The position numbers and the translations under genes were made by a program. Of a stretch of 64,000 nt of DNA, positions 37,740 to 48,958 are shown one piece after another (the stretch's first letter is position 1; the number at the start of each line of letters is the position of its first letter). The stretch comes from Isoetes taiwanensis (taxonomy: Eukaryota > Streptophyta > Lycopodiopsida > Isoetales > Isoetaceae). The notes beneath the pieces were generated by a model, which worked only from the letters and a program-made list of their open reading frames with translations, did not search any database and was not told the DNA's origin. Location: NCBI GenBank assembly GCA_021234155.1, contig JAJEKV010000010.1:21850833-21914832 (forward strand), given 5' to 3'.

Positions 37740-39221
37740 ATGCAGGTATTGAGTTTGGTTATTTGGCTAGCTAAATATCAGGGTTCTAGTTAGTGGAAAT
37801 AGACCTTAACCAAGGGATCTAGCCGAAAGCATGAGTTAAGGATATACTGAAACATGGTTATGCTTTTTAGCAATTTGTGTGGATTAACATTGTTAAAACA
37901 GACCTATTTTGTAAGAAAGGAAAACTGGTGCTGATAAAATGGTCCCAGCAACTATCTGGATAATGATTTCTGAGTATGGGTAAATGTTACTCAGCCATAA
38001 GTAATTTGACTCCTTTTAAAATGGAATATGCTTTTTAATCTAGCAATGTTGTATTGTTGTATGCAGCAGTAAATACTTTTCTGAGTTTTCTTCCTTATTG
38101 ACTTCTACTAATACAAGGGCAAAAAGTGTATAATGGGTGAAGGGCGAAGAGCCATGAACCACCCAAAGTACCTTTTGGCCCTTGTGCCCTTACCAGTGTC
38201 TCATCGCTAACATGTACTTGCTTGGCTGCAGGTACGTGGTGGTTCATCTTTCATTATTCCCTTTTTGTTGTTATGTATGGTGTTGGCACAATAGGATGGA
38301 ATGAGCTTTTACTTGCTGTTTTGTACCGAAGACAAGTGGTAGTTATCCAAAGTGGAGCAACAACATGGTTTGTTTTTAAAGCAGTAGTTGAAATAAGACT
38401 GTAAGCAAGGTTTTGCCTTAAAATTTAAATAGTAGATGGAAGTATAGTATATCAAACTTAGTTTGGTGAAGTTGGAAACTCTTTCTACAAATGTTGTCTA
38501 CATTACTGGTTGAAAAACTATGAAGTTTACAGGTATGTAATTGGATATAGTTACATTTTGATATGGATACACTTGATATTTCTCAGGACACATTTTGTAA
38601 GACCAGGATAAGTTCTGGCTGAATGATTTAAGTATGACTACACTTTGACTAAGTTTTAAAATCTGAAAATGTAATAAATATATAATGATCCCCGGCTGCA
38701 TACTGTTTGGTCACCTTTGAATTTAATAAAGGCCTAAAAGAAATTCTGGTTCTGGTTAACAGAAGGCTATTATTTCAGCTGTCTAATAATACATCCTAAG
38801 TTAGTGATATCATACTAGCATGATGTTGAAAAGACCATTAATATTGGCTGATATTATGAGCTTGTCTTATGAAGATTAAGTGTCCAATAGAGTGCTCTAC
38901 CATGTAGTAATGAGATACAAATAATGAAGTATACCCAGATCAGGGTTGAACTGCACATCAGAATTATGGTCAAAGTTTGGCATGCTTAGAAATATAATAG
39001 AGCATGCATTAGAAAATGAGGCACATATGGAACCAAAGGTCATATTCCCAAAGTCATTTAAGGCCTAATTTGGCTTTCAATTTTAAAATACTAAAGTTAG
39101 ATAACTTTGTCACCACAGATTGGATGTCCTGTCTTTGATGAGCCTCAGTCATTGCACGGTTTGATAAGGCTACCAAAGGATTGACTGAGGTAGTCGTAAG
39201 GGCTAGTGCTGTTGCCTAGAC
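37740..39221. repeat. Direct repeat R, copy 2 (1,482 bp)
   Basis: Same sequence as 29,043-30,524 in the same orientation. Here it is preceded by the RG-rich exon fragment and followed by a mitochondrial carrier fragment. Confidence 0.93.
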
Positions 39222-39673
39222 ATGGGTGCCTGCTCCTCCTCATGAGAATATCGATTCTACGGGTGGATCGATTAGCAATCATAGCATTTGCTTTGACGGC
39301 TACATCTGTGATAACTCATGAAATGGAAAAGACCAAGAGGACTTTGTCAATAACGGATAACTTGCCTATTTATATCAAAGAACTTATTGCAGGTTGTGTT
39401 GCTGGGAAATTTGCTAAAGCAGCTATAGCTCCTCTCGAAAGCCTGCAGGTTTTATTTCAGGTAATGAATGCAGCAAATTTTTGTTTATGTGATTAATGAC
39501 GATGTATCAGCATAGTTAATTACTATACTAGCAACATTATACCTGTGTTGACAAAAACATGAATTCTTTTCCAGACAAGAGCTGGTAATTTCCAGAGACT
39601 AGACACCAATCGTTCTTTGATTTCTATATCTTTGATTTCTATACCTCAAACAAAGGGTCTCAGAGATTTTTAG
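39222..39673 (+). pseudogene. Mitochondrial carrier family gene fragment (CoA-carrier-like)
   Basis: The first exon ends at 39,460 with a GT donor and encodes, from ATG 39,323, MEKTKRTLSITDNLPIYIKE then LIAGCVAGKFAKAAIAPLES and LQVLFQ. This is the first transmembrane repeat of a mitochondrial solute carrier; plant CoA carriers read ...KELIAGGVAGGFAKTAVAPLERxKILFQ. The signature PxDxxK/R is damaged (PLESLQ) and two glycines are replaced. A second exon from 39,575 gives TRAGNFQRL, then a degenerate TKGLRDF followed by TAG where FYRG is expected. The four remaining helices are absent, so it is a dead fragment. Confidence 0.75.
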
Positions 39674-39967
39674 AGGTATTAGAGCATAGGTCTCAGGTTT
39701 CAATAATAAGCATAGGTTAGAATGCATATGCTAATTCTATAGGAAGTATTTCTTAATCTGTAAGCTTATGGTCTAGCTTGCATCTTATTTACTGATTCCG
39801 AATAAAATACATGTTATGATGGTATATTGGTAGAACAAGAATACATATTTTTCCTACATGGTCCTTTAATGGTCTTCTAACGGATAACTGGCTTTAAATG
39901 TGCTAAATGGTTTAATTGTATGAATTGGCTTCATTTCCTCTAGACTAAGTGATATTTTTGGACATAT

Positions 39968-40642
39968 GTGACATTGACCATAAGTTATATGGTTGATTTG
40001 GTACTCGTGCTTTGGAATTGTGGCTATTGCTTTGGAATTGGGGCTATTGCTGATGGCATTAGAAACTGTATACCAAGAAATGATGGTACCATAATGGACT
40101 TAATTGTTCTCGTATGGCCAGATAAGACAACAAAGCAGAAGGTGTGGTCTTGGGCATGGGACAAGCTACTTCATCCTAAAGTGGCAGTTCTTTGGTGGCA
40201 GATTCTTCATAGGTGTCTTCGGGTTAATGTGCTTGTCCATAAGTTTAACCCTAGAATATCAAATCAGTGTCCAGTATGCAAGCGTGGATCTGAGACCATT
40301 GAGCATTGCTTTTTCATGTGTGAACACCTTAGACAGGTATGGGACTGGTTGTTTTCCCTTTTTCAGGTTTCACTAACAAGTCAACAATTGCTTTTGGCAA
40401 TTTACCCAAGTACCTGGACAGAGTTACAAGGCCAGGCTTTTCATCTAGCAGCAGGATGGTTGCTTTGGACTATCTGGAAAAGACGAAGATTGGTAATCTT
40501 CAAAGGTCTGGATGTGGCAGATAATCGTGTTCTCCAAGAAGCTCAAGGTTACATTGTAAAGTCGTATCATTGTTCTTCACTTGCCCCTCGCAAGAGGCGA
40601 TTGATTTTTGAGGAGTATTTGGATGTGCACTCTTATGCTTAG
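39968..40642 (+). pseudogene. Chimeric open frame: unknown host sequence fused to LINE zf-RVT
   Basis: The first 56 codons are host sequence also found at 45,236-45,403, and the rest is the LINE insertion beginning at 40,136. The LINE part has a plant zf-RVT domain (KVWSWAWDKLLHPKVAVLWW, SNQCPVCKRGSETIEHCFFM, CEHLRQVWDWLFSLF), the zinc-binding region C-terminal to the RT of plant LINEs. The continuous frame across the junction is a chance fusion; nothing indicates that it is expressed. Confidence 0.82.
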
Positions 40643-40759
40643 GCAGGTTGCTTCACTCGGTGGGTCTGCTTATCCGCTGAGATTTTATTCCTGTCTCTGC
40701 ATTTATACTTGTATTTGACTCTTTGATTGAATAAAGTCTGACGTCCTTCAACAAAAAAA
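40136..40759 (+). mobile_element. 5'-truncated LINE insertion (624 bp), D1 copy b
   Basis: Flanked by the target duplication AACAAAG (40129-40135, 40760-40766). It has a polyadenylation signal AATAAA near 40,731 and an A-rich 3' end. The paralogous site at 45,391-45,405 reads GACAGCAAAGGGATTG without the insert, which confirms both borders. Confidence 0.92.
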
Positions 40760-40918
40760 AACAAAGGGATTGACCAATGCGGATGTTTGTGCTAGTTTAG
40801 ATAGTTCAAGCCGGTTTTTTTCATGACACTTCTGTGCATTGGTCTTATCAGTGCTGCCAAACTTTCTTGATAAGGGTTTTTTGTATGTGCTATGAGTCTC
40901 TTGTATTTGACATTCGTG

Positions 40919-42931
40919 CAGGGATAGGTTTTGTACGTACGAAATTATTTTTTCAGACGTATAAAGTCCAAAAATACATATTTTTAGTTTTTAACCTACC
41001 GGCCGGGAAAAAAAATTTCGCGTAAGCGAAAACCTTGTTTAAACCTTCAGCCACGCTTAAAAAAAAAAAAAAAAAAAAGCAAAAAAACTTGCGAAAAAAA
41101 AGCTTGTCTGACGAAAAAAAAAACCAATTTTATTTTTTTTTTTATTTTTTTTTTCGCGTACGCGAAACTGAAGATTTTGCTTACGCGAAAATTCAAAAAA
41201 ATTAATAATAATAATTTTTTTTTTCGAATTTTTTTTTTTCGCGTCAGCGAAACTGTTATTTCGCTTACGCTTGGCTGAGGCAGTGATCCTCGCCTGGTGT
41301 GCCACATTGAATTGTGACATCCTAAATAGCTGTTGTTACCCAGTCCATGATGTTTTAAAAGGCAACTTCCCGATCAGAAGATGTACCTTTGAATCATTAT
41401 GCAGTCAAAGTTCCACTTGGAACAATGAGTATCTGTGATATGTATGTGGAGTATCCATCCAAGCTTTGATTTAAAAGAACTTCATGCTGATAATAAACTA
41501 GAACAAACATTTCTTCTAAAGCTCAAATGGAAATGTTAGCATTTAATTCTTGGAGCTTCAGGAAATAGCTGTGTCTTTAAAACATCCTCTCAAACCGGGA
41601 TTGAAATGCAATGCAACAAGTAGCAAACCAAATATATATCGGATTAGTCATTTACAGACCTGAATTGGATTTGAAGATCTTTGCTTCACAGATTTCCATA
41701 TATCCGAATGAACCATACTGCTTTGACTTCAGAAGGCATCTCCTTATGCTGGGAGCAGCAAATAGGATGGATAGGCTGTAGCACAAGCTTCGGTTACTTC
41801 AAGGTAAATTCCGAAATTGGATCTTAGATCACTTGTTGGCACCAGTGAATCATGTATCTTGTTTGCAAGAAGCCGAAAACAAGAACCGGCCACCCCTGCT
41901 GGTAGCCTGTGGCAGCGCCAGAAAACCGGCAGAATATGCACGTTAGGGTTTCCAGAACCCTTAAGACGAAATTACCATGGTCAAATATCCTCTTGGAAGA
42001 CTTCTTGTCAATATTGAGATTTCGAATAAATTTTGGAGACCCAGCTTTGCCTTGAAAAAAGCCACCTTTAAGTGTAAATCTATTGTTGCAGATTCTTGGT
42101 CAGACAATAACCATCCAAAGGGTTTTTGCCCTTGACATTAGCATTAATGGTAGCAACTTGCCATTTATTCTCAAATGTCCTGGGCTCATAAAGAAGGTAC
42201 TTTGTTGTATTTTTTGTATACATAAGACTTCTGCTCAAATGCATATGCCAGTTCACCTCACTAATTTTTATCTGCATCAGAAGAATGTGAAAGGCCCCAG
42301 CTCACACAATGCTCAAACAGTTAATACATCTGTTTTTTCATATTTTTCCAATCTTGCAAGGTATACCCATTGCCCTTGCTTCCATTTAAGTTGCTAGTGG
42401 TATACAACCAATATTATATAATGTTTACCATCTCAGAGCTCACACTCAAGAAGCAAGCTTTAATCAATAATAATAAAGAAAAAATGCGAAAATTCAAAAA
42501 AAATTCGAATTTTTTTTTTTTTTTGCATCAGCGAAACTGTTATTTCGCTTACGCTTGGCTGAGGCAGTGATCCTCGCCTGGTGTGCCACATTGAATTGTG
42601 CCATGCCGAGGGTGGGTGTCATTGCTTACGCGAAAATTCAAAATTTTTTTTTATTTATTTATTTTTATTTTTTAATTTTCTCGTAAGCGAAACCTTTAGT
42701 TTTGCTTACGCGAAACTGTTTTCGCGTAAGCGAAACTGAAGGTTTCGCTTACGCGAAAATATAATTTTATTTTATTTTAAGTTTCGCGTAAGCGAAACCA
42801 AACGCGAAAAATTTCCGACGCCGGAATTTTTTTTTGCCGTATTTTTGACGTATTATACTTCAATTTAGTGTCGTATTATTCGAATAATACGTATTGAGTA
42901 TAAAACATATACAATATTGAACCTATCCCTG
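40919..42931. mobile_element. Non-autonomous hAT-like element, D1 copy b (2,013 bp)
   Basis: Terminal inverted repeat CAGGGATAGGTT and 8-bp flanks CATTCGTG (40911-40918) and CATTGGTG (42932-42939), which differ at one base; this is the hAT pattern. Both subterminal zones (41,010-41,300 and 42,520-42,830) carry about 13 copies of quasi-palindromes such as TTTCGCGTAAGCGAAA or TTTCGCTTACGCGAAA. A direct repeat of about 70 bases containing GAGGCAGTGATCCTCGCC occurs in both zones. The interior has no transposase frame; its contents are unrecognised. Confidence 0.85.
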
Positions 42932-43440
42932 CATTGGTGCATTCCATGTTTTGAATTGACATTTTTTACTATACTAGGATCTCATGATTTATGTAATAAT
43001 GCAAGTTGATTCAGAAAATCAAGGCGAGTCAGTGTTCAAATGATGATTCCAACTGGGAATGCAGAACGTGGGAGCTGAGGATAGTCCAAATAATGCCTGG
43101 CAAATGGTGTATTGGTGCAAGAACTTTAAGGTACATAAATTGAGTCTTGATTATAAGGAAATACTTTTATTGAAACATGGATAGTTGCCTTTCTATGCCA
43201 CTCGGCTTTTTACCTTACATGACCACTTGGCTTAAGCTCATGGGTTCAGATATGACATCAACATCCCTATACAAGTTATGGCCAACTGGTGGTGTTGACT
43301 GATGAAAAACAAAGAAGGCTGAAGAACGTTAGGGAAGCATCAAATATGCTCACAAGAACATTTACAAGAAAGAATTAAGGGCCTCAAGAGGTATTTCTTT
43401 CTTTCTTCTGCATTTTTATTATTTTCACGTTTTGGCAAAC

Positions 43441-44997
43441 AGTTTCATAAGGTGAGGCATGATCCCTGCATTAGTAGGGGTCTGCCACCCCTATGAAGAC
43501 TGTGTTGCAGGAAGATAATTCGCCTCTCCTTACGGTAGGAGGTAGGGTTTTTTTATAAATGCTTAATAGAGAAGCCATTGGGTTTTTTCAGGCGAATAGC
43601 ACATTATGTGCAACGTGGTTATGTACACGAGGCATCTTTGCCCTAAATATTTGATCATCTATTTGGAACCCTAAGCGGCCAAAACCATCTGAGAACCCTA
43701 AATTTGAAATTAGCGTCTGCCGTGCTCACAAAGCGGCGCCTGAATTATTTGATGCTGTGATACAGCCTTGCCATTGCCAATCTTCAATAATCTTTCATGC
43801 TGAAGTGATCTCTTAAAGGAATTGCCCTGATATACACCAATGCATATGGAGAAGCTGTGGAATACGAATCTGTTGATGACGTCCTCCCTTTGAATCAGGT
43901 CGTTTATTTTTGTCCAGCATTGCTTATGGATCTGGTTGACCATCAAGCTTGGTTGTGTATTCTGCAATGCTTTATGCAATTGTATCTATCTTTTGCTAAC
44001 TGATTTAAGTTGCAAAGGGCAAAGGGCGATAAGCCATGGAATTCTCTAGCTTACCTGACGCCCCTTGTCTAGTTACCGATTAATTTGCTAACTTTGACAT
44101 GGTTGGATGCAGGTAACTGGAGTTCCATTTCCCTTACTTCTGTATTTCAGTCTATGGGACGTCTTTGGAGCGTGTTTCTTCAAGGACCAGATCACTTTAC
44201 TGTTATTTGCTTGTAGTTTAAGTATATCTACATAAACGGTATACTCCTCCACCATAGTCATTAGAAGGCAAGCTTTACTTGGATAAGAGCTATTGGTATA
44301 AACTCTATCTATAAGTTATGTTTTATCTTGGCCATAGCTAAATTTTGGATATCCGAAATGCATATTACTATTTCTGAAAACAGTGTTTGTCTTATGTGTA
44401 TTTGCCTTCATGAAAAATAGCTATGATCTCTATATGAACACAACATGCTTTACTTGTTACTATGCATCAATGTTTGAGCCCAGGATCTTCGAGTTTACTC
44501 TATTTTCGGGCTTTCTGAAAATTATGCATTTGACTAGTATGAATGCCTTGCACTTAAATGCATGCATTTAAATTTATTTGCACTAGCTGATTGCATATCT
44601 GCCACCTATAGTTGGGATCCTGAAATGTATTACACATTTGGAAACTTCTTATGGCTGCATTTGGAAGTTGGAATGCAACAGTTGCACAACATGTGTTGGT
44701 TCTATCTGAAAAGCTATGTCTATTTGTTGCGCTAGCTATAAGTGCATCCATAAATCTTAAAAATTTAGACTATGTATTCTGGTCTTAGCAATGTTTCTGA
44801 ATTTGTATGCCATATTTTGGCATAAGTATACAACAATAATTACTTGGGATGTAAATGCTCATGCACTGAAAGAGTAAATACAAATCTAAAGTTCTCGAAA
44901 TGGCTATTTGTCTCTAATCTTGCATAATATGTGGCCTTTTCCTAATGTAAAAGGGTAGAATACAAATAATGGCAGCCATTCCCTTGCTTGGGGATCT
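43441..44997. other. Mostly unrecognised DNA with a diverged R-like block
   Basis: Around 44,018-44,130 the words AAGGGCGATAAGCCATG, TGCTAACTTTGACATG and TTGGATGCAGGTAACTGG align with the R repeat near 29,438-29,540 (GAAGGGCGAAGAGCCATG, TTGGCTGCAGGTACGTGG). Otherwise nothing is recognised. Confidence 0.4.
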
Positions 44998-45440
44998 TAT
45001 TTCTTAATCTGTAAGCTTATGGTCTAGCTTGTATCTTATTTACTGATTCCGAATAAAATACATGTTATGATGGTATATTGGTAGAACAAGAATATATATT
45101 TTCCCTACATGGTCCTTTAATGGTCCTCTAACGGATAACTGGCTTTAAATGGACTAAATGGTTTAATGTATTAAATGGTTTAATTGTATGAATTGGCTTC
45201 ATTTCCTCTAGACTAAGTGATATTTTTGGACATATGTGACATTGACCATAAGTTATATGGTTGATTTGGTACTCGTGCTTTGGAATTGTGGCTATTGCTT
45301 TGGAATTGGGGCTATTGCTGATGGCATTAGAAACTGTATACCAAGAAATGATGGTACCATCCTGGACTTAATTGTTCTCGTATGGCCAGATAAGACAGCA
45401 AAGGGATTGATCAATGCTGATGTTTGTGCTAGTTGAGACT
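44998..45440. repeat. Third paralogue of D1 left part, with empty LINE site
   Basis: Matches 39,747-40,135 and then, without the LINE, 40,767-40,815. It differs from D1b by scattered substitutions and a small duplication (TTAAATGGTTTAAT), so it is an older copy. Confidence 0.9.
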
Positions 45441-45794
45441 ATTTCAAGCCAGTTTTTTTTTTTTTTTATGTGAAAGTACATTGGGTGCTAAACCATAGAT
45501 AAATAGAAAGTTTGGTTGTACTCCTATTTGTCTGGTTTACACTCACTACTACCTAATGGTCTAGAATATATATTAGACATTGGGCTATAATTTATTATTA
45601 ATTTTCAGAAAAGAATACCATCCTAATATAGGGTCTAAAGGCTATTTAAAATGTCAAAGGGGTAGGAAATCCTATCCTGACACTTAGTTAGAAAATTTAA
45701 AACAAAACCAAGGGTTTGTATATGGGATATTGAACCTAGATTTTGGCGCTTCATTCTCAATGGCAATAGGCTAGAAATAAGACGCCCATAGTTA

Positions 45795-46062
45795 GTTGCA
45801 AGAGTGAGAGAGGTTGAAGGTTATATAGCATTGTTGCAAGAGTGAGAGAGGTTGAAGGTTAGAAAGAAAATCATAGGAGTTTTGCATGTTTTACATGTTC
45901 TTTACGTATGTTTGTTTTTTTAAGGGCCCGAAGGGCCCAAATTTTTTTTTAGTATAACCAACACATAACATTAACTACCATTAACATTAATGAGTCCCAC
46001 ACATTTAAATTAAAATCCCCCTTAGACCCCCTTTGGTTTGGGTGCATATTCACACGGGGGGT
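45795..46062. repeat. Left arm of a large inverted repeat (pairs with 48,820-49,086)
   Basis: Contains two tandem copies of GTTGCAAGAGTGAGAGAGG, flanking sequence and the left terminal repeat of the foldback element. Its reverse complement recurs nearly unchanged at 48,820-49,086, about 2.8 kb away. Confidence 0.9.
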
Positions 46063-46432
46063 TACTCCGGGCAACGAGAGCTGTTGGATAGGCATATCCA
46101 TCCCTTTATTCCAAGATCTGGACCGTACATAACGATCCTCGTTTGTGGGGTATGCATGTACAAGTTTTTTGTATACTGTATATTAAAGTTTGTAAAATAC
46201 TATAAGGTTTGAGAGAATGTACTCAATGGTGTTAATTTTGTACATGTATTGTAAATTTTTTGGGGCTCTCGCTGCCCTACGTAACCTCCCGTGTGAATAT
46301 GCACCCAAACCAAAGGGGGTTTAAGGGGGATTTTAATTTAAATGTGTTAAATGCAATGGTTTGTGTTAATAATGTTAATGGTAGTTGTGTGTTGATTGCT
46401 ATATTAAAAAAATTTTTGGGCCCTTCGGGCCC
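45924..46432. mobile_element. Full-length foldback element (509 bp) with TAA target duplication
   Basis: Terminal inverted repeats of about 150 bases begin with the palindrome GGGCCCGAAGGGCCC and run to TTCACACGGGGGG. TAA lies on both sides (45921-45923, 46433-46435). The interior of about 200 bases has no coding capacity. This is the reference copy of a family with at least five members in the window. Confidence 0.88.
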
Positions 46433-46919
46433 TAAGAAAGGCCTTCGAGCACTAAGGATAGCATATTTGCATGTGGACTTAATTACGAAGAAGCTTGATA
46501 AAAAAAAAAACAACCATAATACATATTTAACTAAGATGATCATAATAATAATATGATAGAACAAACATATAACAATTATTAGGATATATAATGGCTATGT
46601 AAGAGTTGAAGGCCTCCGGGGAATCGAACCAGGGTTACTCCAAGGCCCATTAAAGATATATGCATGCCTATGGTGCATGTTGCCACTAGCAATACACAAA
46701 CATGTAATAATAAATATATATAAAGGAGCACACGATACATACTATTAAGTATTAAGAAGAAAGGTCCTCTAACAATGCTTTTATAAGAAGGGATCTGCTG
46801 TCAAAAGGAAATTCATGCAATGAACTTGGTTGCAATATAAAAAAAGACTCCAGTGTGCACCAAACAAGCACAGCTACAAAAACTAGAAACTAGTATTCCA
46901 TATTCCCCCAAATTCTTGG

Positions 46920-47571
46920 CACCAATCCTTCTTCCCATCGGATGGCGACCGGGGAACTTAGCCGCTAGGAAGATGGCATCGGCAAAGAATGTGGTGAGGT
47001 TTAAATCGCAGGCAGAGCGATTCTGCGACATCCCTTACAATCGCTTCATTCCAAGTTGTGCTAAAATTAAAGGAAAGAACTTCCTTCCTTTTACTTTGGT
47101 TGGACGACGCGCTAATAAGCGGTGAATTGCCCTCTTTATGCAAATCAAATTACTTACCCGTCATTGAGAAAGTTCCATGCCACTTGTGCTAGGCAGATTT
47201 TGGGCAATTTTGAACTTCTTGATAGCTGCAACCAGTGGTTTGTATGAATGATGAATATTCAGATCAAAGCCCAATGTCGCCGGCACCAAAAGCGCTCCCC
47301 AACAACAACGAGCTCACGTTGTGCATCATAAACCCCCGATCGAGAAATGCATCTAGATTAAACAGGTGCAAAGACTGAAATGATACAACCCATAAGATCA
47401 AATAGACAACAGGTTATAAAACTTGACATGAAATACCTTCGCCACTTCATTCTCTCACAAGCGGCTAAATCTTTGTTGTTGCGGATCTCATATGACACAA
47501 GTATAACATCCTTTAGTTGTCTAGGTGTTTCTTCTTTGCCCGCCGTAAAACATATAGATAGTGGCGACCAT
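46920..47571 (-). pseudogene. Cyclin T-like gene fragment, two exons with frameshifts
   Basis: Cyclin T partners CDK9-type kinases in transcription elongation. The exon at 47571-47437 (minus) reads ATIYMF, then after a one-base shift [20 protein letters not shown] and [15 protein letters not shown] up to a GTATTT donor. This is the end of the first cyclin fold (plant cyclin T: AGKVEETPRPLKDVI). After an intron of about 376 bases with acceptor AG at 47061-47062, the next exon reads TWNEAIVRDVAESLCLRFKP, HHI, then in another phase ADAIFLAAKFP, part of the second fold. The intermediate segment of the fold and the whole N-terminal half are missing. The fragment is broken, unless the shifts are sequence errors. 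Confidence 0.75.
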
Positions 47572-48469
47572 CTACAAAATAAGGACAATAATGAAAACGG
47601 GGTCCAGTAGGTAGTATATGAAATTGGAATCATGAAACTCTAGAGTATATCTTGACATTGGAATAAGATCTGAACAAGATATTGATGCCATTTCTTTTCG
47701 AACACAAGGAGTCCCACGAATATCATTAGCAGCTCTTCAAGATATAAACATATCGGATATTCAAACCCATAGAAACAAAGCTATACCAGATATTAGATAG
47801 TTGGAGTTCGGCTTCAAATAGAAGAAACTCTCACGAGACCTGCCTTCAGACTAACAGCATAATCCTGAATCAACATTTCGATGTTGCCTTTGTTAAGGCA
47901 AATGATAAAGCTTCTCGACCGCATCCCCTAATGCCGCATTGCTGTGTCGATGCATCCGCTAATGCCGCATCTGCCAGTGCCTATCTGCTGTGCAATGCCC
48001 ATTCAAAAAAGTTTATCGCTTTAATGGATATGTATAGCATGATTTTATGGATTAGGTGCGGGTACAGATTCAAAATCGGCCACAACCCGTAGGTGGATAG
48101 ATACCATAATCCTTAGCAAGTGTTGCTGCTGCTGCGAAGGTTCTTTGGAAGCATAATTTGGACCGATTCTCGATGGTTTTCCCACAACCCATTGAAACAC
48201 AAACCAAGCCCCCATGTGCCTGCCACAGACGAAGTTCGATGGTGTCCTGCCTTTGCCATCTATTGCGAGATCCCATGAATTACTGCAAAACCCCTTTCCT
48301 ACACAAACCCTAGAGCAGAGATCGACATAAACCCTAAAGCAGAGATCCCCGATGCTTGCATGCTGTTCAAGAAATTAATACAAATAATTCTTTTGTGAAT
48401 AGGAACTATATAATGCGCAACCATTGCAAAACCATAGCTAAAACGCCATTCAAATATAAAAATCCAATG
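47572..48469. other. No feature recognised
   Basis: The 5' side of the cyclin T fragment on the minus strand. Further cyclin exons were looked for and not found. Confidence 0.4.
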
Positions 48470-48583
48470 TGCACTCTAGATATACTGATTAGTATGCCTC
48501 ATGCAATACGCCCATGAAATCATATGAAAACCATGCCAAAAAGCGTATAAAATTACAAAAAAAAACCCCTGTTATAATGCTAC
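48470..48583. repeat. Diverged copy of the Pack-MULE terminal repeat
   Basis: GTGCACTCTAGATATACTG... through AAAAACCCCTGTTATAATGC follows the left terminal repeat of the element at 51,165 with about 20 percent differences. It ends exactly where the truncated foldback element starts (GCTACATATTCACACGG). Confidence 0.7.
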
Positions 48584-48958
48584 ATATTCACACGGGGGGT
48601 GACTCCGGGCAACAAGAGCTGTTGGATAGGCATATCCATCCCTTATTCCTTAATCTACACCGTACGTAAAGTTCCTCGTTTGTGGGGTATGCAAGTACAA
48701 AATTTGCTATACTGTATAACAAGATTTACAAAATACTATAAGATTTCAAGCAAAATACTATATGGTGTTGATTTTGTACATGCAAAATATAATTACAAGG
48801 GCTCTCGCTGCCCTACGTCACCCCCCGTGTGAATATGCACCCAAACCAAAGGGGGTCTAAGGGGGATTTTAATTTAAATGTGTGGGACTCATTAATGTTA
48901 ATGGTAGTTAATGTTATGTGTTGGTTATACTAAAAAAAAATTTGGGCCCTTCGGGCCC
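48584..48958. mobile_element. Foldback element, left terminal repeat truncated
   Basis: Has the inner 20 bases of the left terminal repeat, the interior, and the full right terminal repeat to GGGCCCTTCGGGCCC. The interior lies in the opposite orientation to that of the copy at 45,924 with respect to the shared flank. Confidence 0.82.

Larger units (their letters stand above)
27628..39221. repeat. Segmental duplication block D2, copy a (about 11.6 kb)
   Basis: Collinear with 52,627-64,000 at an almost constant offset near 25,000. It begins abruptly inside an LRR-kinase exon (AGTTGGAAAGCGG) directly after block D1a. It contains SDR exons, a foldback element, R1, the ORF1 retroposon, the minisatellite and R2. 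The true 3' limit of homology is not known because copy b is cut by the window end. Confidence 0.92.
39908..43440. repeat. Segmental duplication block D1, copy b
   Basis: Counterpart of 24,070-27,610. The left flank (39,747-39,907) continues in homology with 44,998-45,160 but not with copy a. After 43,440 it continues into unrelated sequence, whereas copy a passes into block D2. Confidence 0.92.

Noticed and set aside
29043-39221. An LTR retrotransposon with 1.48-kb LTRs
   Set aside because: Repeat ends lack TG...CA, there is no primer-binding site, polypurine tract or pol, and no target duplication outside the pair.
46605-46640. tRNA-like B box (minus-strand GGTTCGATTCCCCGG), possible tRNA or SINE
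   Set aside because: The T-stem does not pair, no A box lies at the right distance, and no poly-A or target duplication is seen.
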